Source of the DNA: Planctomycetaceae bacterium
Lineage (GTDB): Bacteria; Planctomycetota; MHYJ01; SBBU01
Assembly (NCBI GenBank): GCA_005239585.1
Contig: SBBU01000271.1
Span: 1 to 5,748 of the forward strand
Length of the DNA stretch: 5,748 nucleotides
Direction of reading: 5' to 3'
A program made the position numbers and the translations under genes. Positions 5,730 through 5,748 of this stretch are shown in pieces. A model generated the notes under the pieces. That model did no database searches. It was not told where the DNA came from and saw only the letters and a program-made list of their open reading frames with translations. Numbering within the stretch: the stretch's first letter is position 1; each line of letters starts with the position of its first letter.

Positions 5730-5748
5730 ATGAAACGATTTCTAAGGA
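5730..5748 (+). CDS. Start of a downstream gene, cut by the window edge
   Basis: ATG at 5730 opens a frame MKRFLR that runs off the window. It is preceded by GGGAG (5719-5723) at a 6-nt gap, within a purine-rich run ending at 5728. The basic N-terminus would fit a signal peptide or a short prepilin leader. In many genomes pilV, pilW and pilX are followed by pilY1, the large calcium-binding tip adhesin, so PilY1 is the leading guess, but six codons cannot prove it. Confidence 0.55.

Noticed and set aside
5578..5730. Cyclic-di-nucleotide (GEMM) riboswitch before a pilus gene
   Set aside because: Such riboswitches often precede pilus genes, but the conserved GEMM core (GGGCAAA and ACGCAAAGCC-type segments) is not present here.

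Overview
The window is ordinary bacterial chromosome: close-packed protein genes, all on the + strand, of moderate, slightly AT-leaning composition. No rRNA, tRNA, transposase, phage or CRISPR sequence is visible. A minor type IV pilin operon behind a sigma-54-type promoter points to a Gram-negative bacterium. The pairing with a bacillithiol-type glycosyltransferase would fit a Nitrospirota- or Desulfobacterota-like lineage, but that taxonomic guess is inference only.

Left part (1-2822), metabolism: the 3' end of purH (last steps of IMP synthesis), then bshA (first step of bacillithiol synthesis), then a DUF1015 gene that overlaps bshA by 8 nt. The purH-bshA spacer is almost wholly filled by a 142-bp non-coding element (403-544) made of two related hairpin units inside 15-nt terminal inverted repeats. 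It starts at the purH stop codon and ends 6 nt before bshA, where it occupies the place of a ribosome binding site.

Right part (2823-5748), pilus assembly: a 152-bp spacer carries an upstream inverted repeat and a well-matched sigma-54 -24/-12 promoter that overlaps a plausible sigma-70 extended -10 promoter. Three prepilin-like genes follow, in the order pilV-like, pilW-like, pilX-like. They are coupled (4-nt overlap, then an 18-nt gap) and probably supply the minor pilin complex that primes type IV pilus assembly. The PilW-like protein has three Asp-rich calcium-loop-like motifs. The PilX-like protein is long, with a tyrosine-rich stretch and a C-terminal region of short repeats resembling a beta-solenoid.

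The last 170 bp are a non-coding leader for a gene that begins at 5730 (only six codons visible; a pilY1-type gene is the contextual guess). Its Shine-Dalgarno sequence lies completely inside a long hairpin (5687-5728), and a mutually exclusive small hairpin could free it. This possible translational switch at the end of the pilVWX operon is the most interesting signal in the window.
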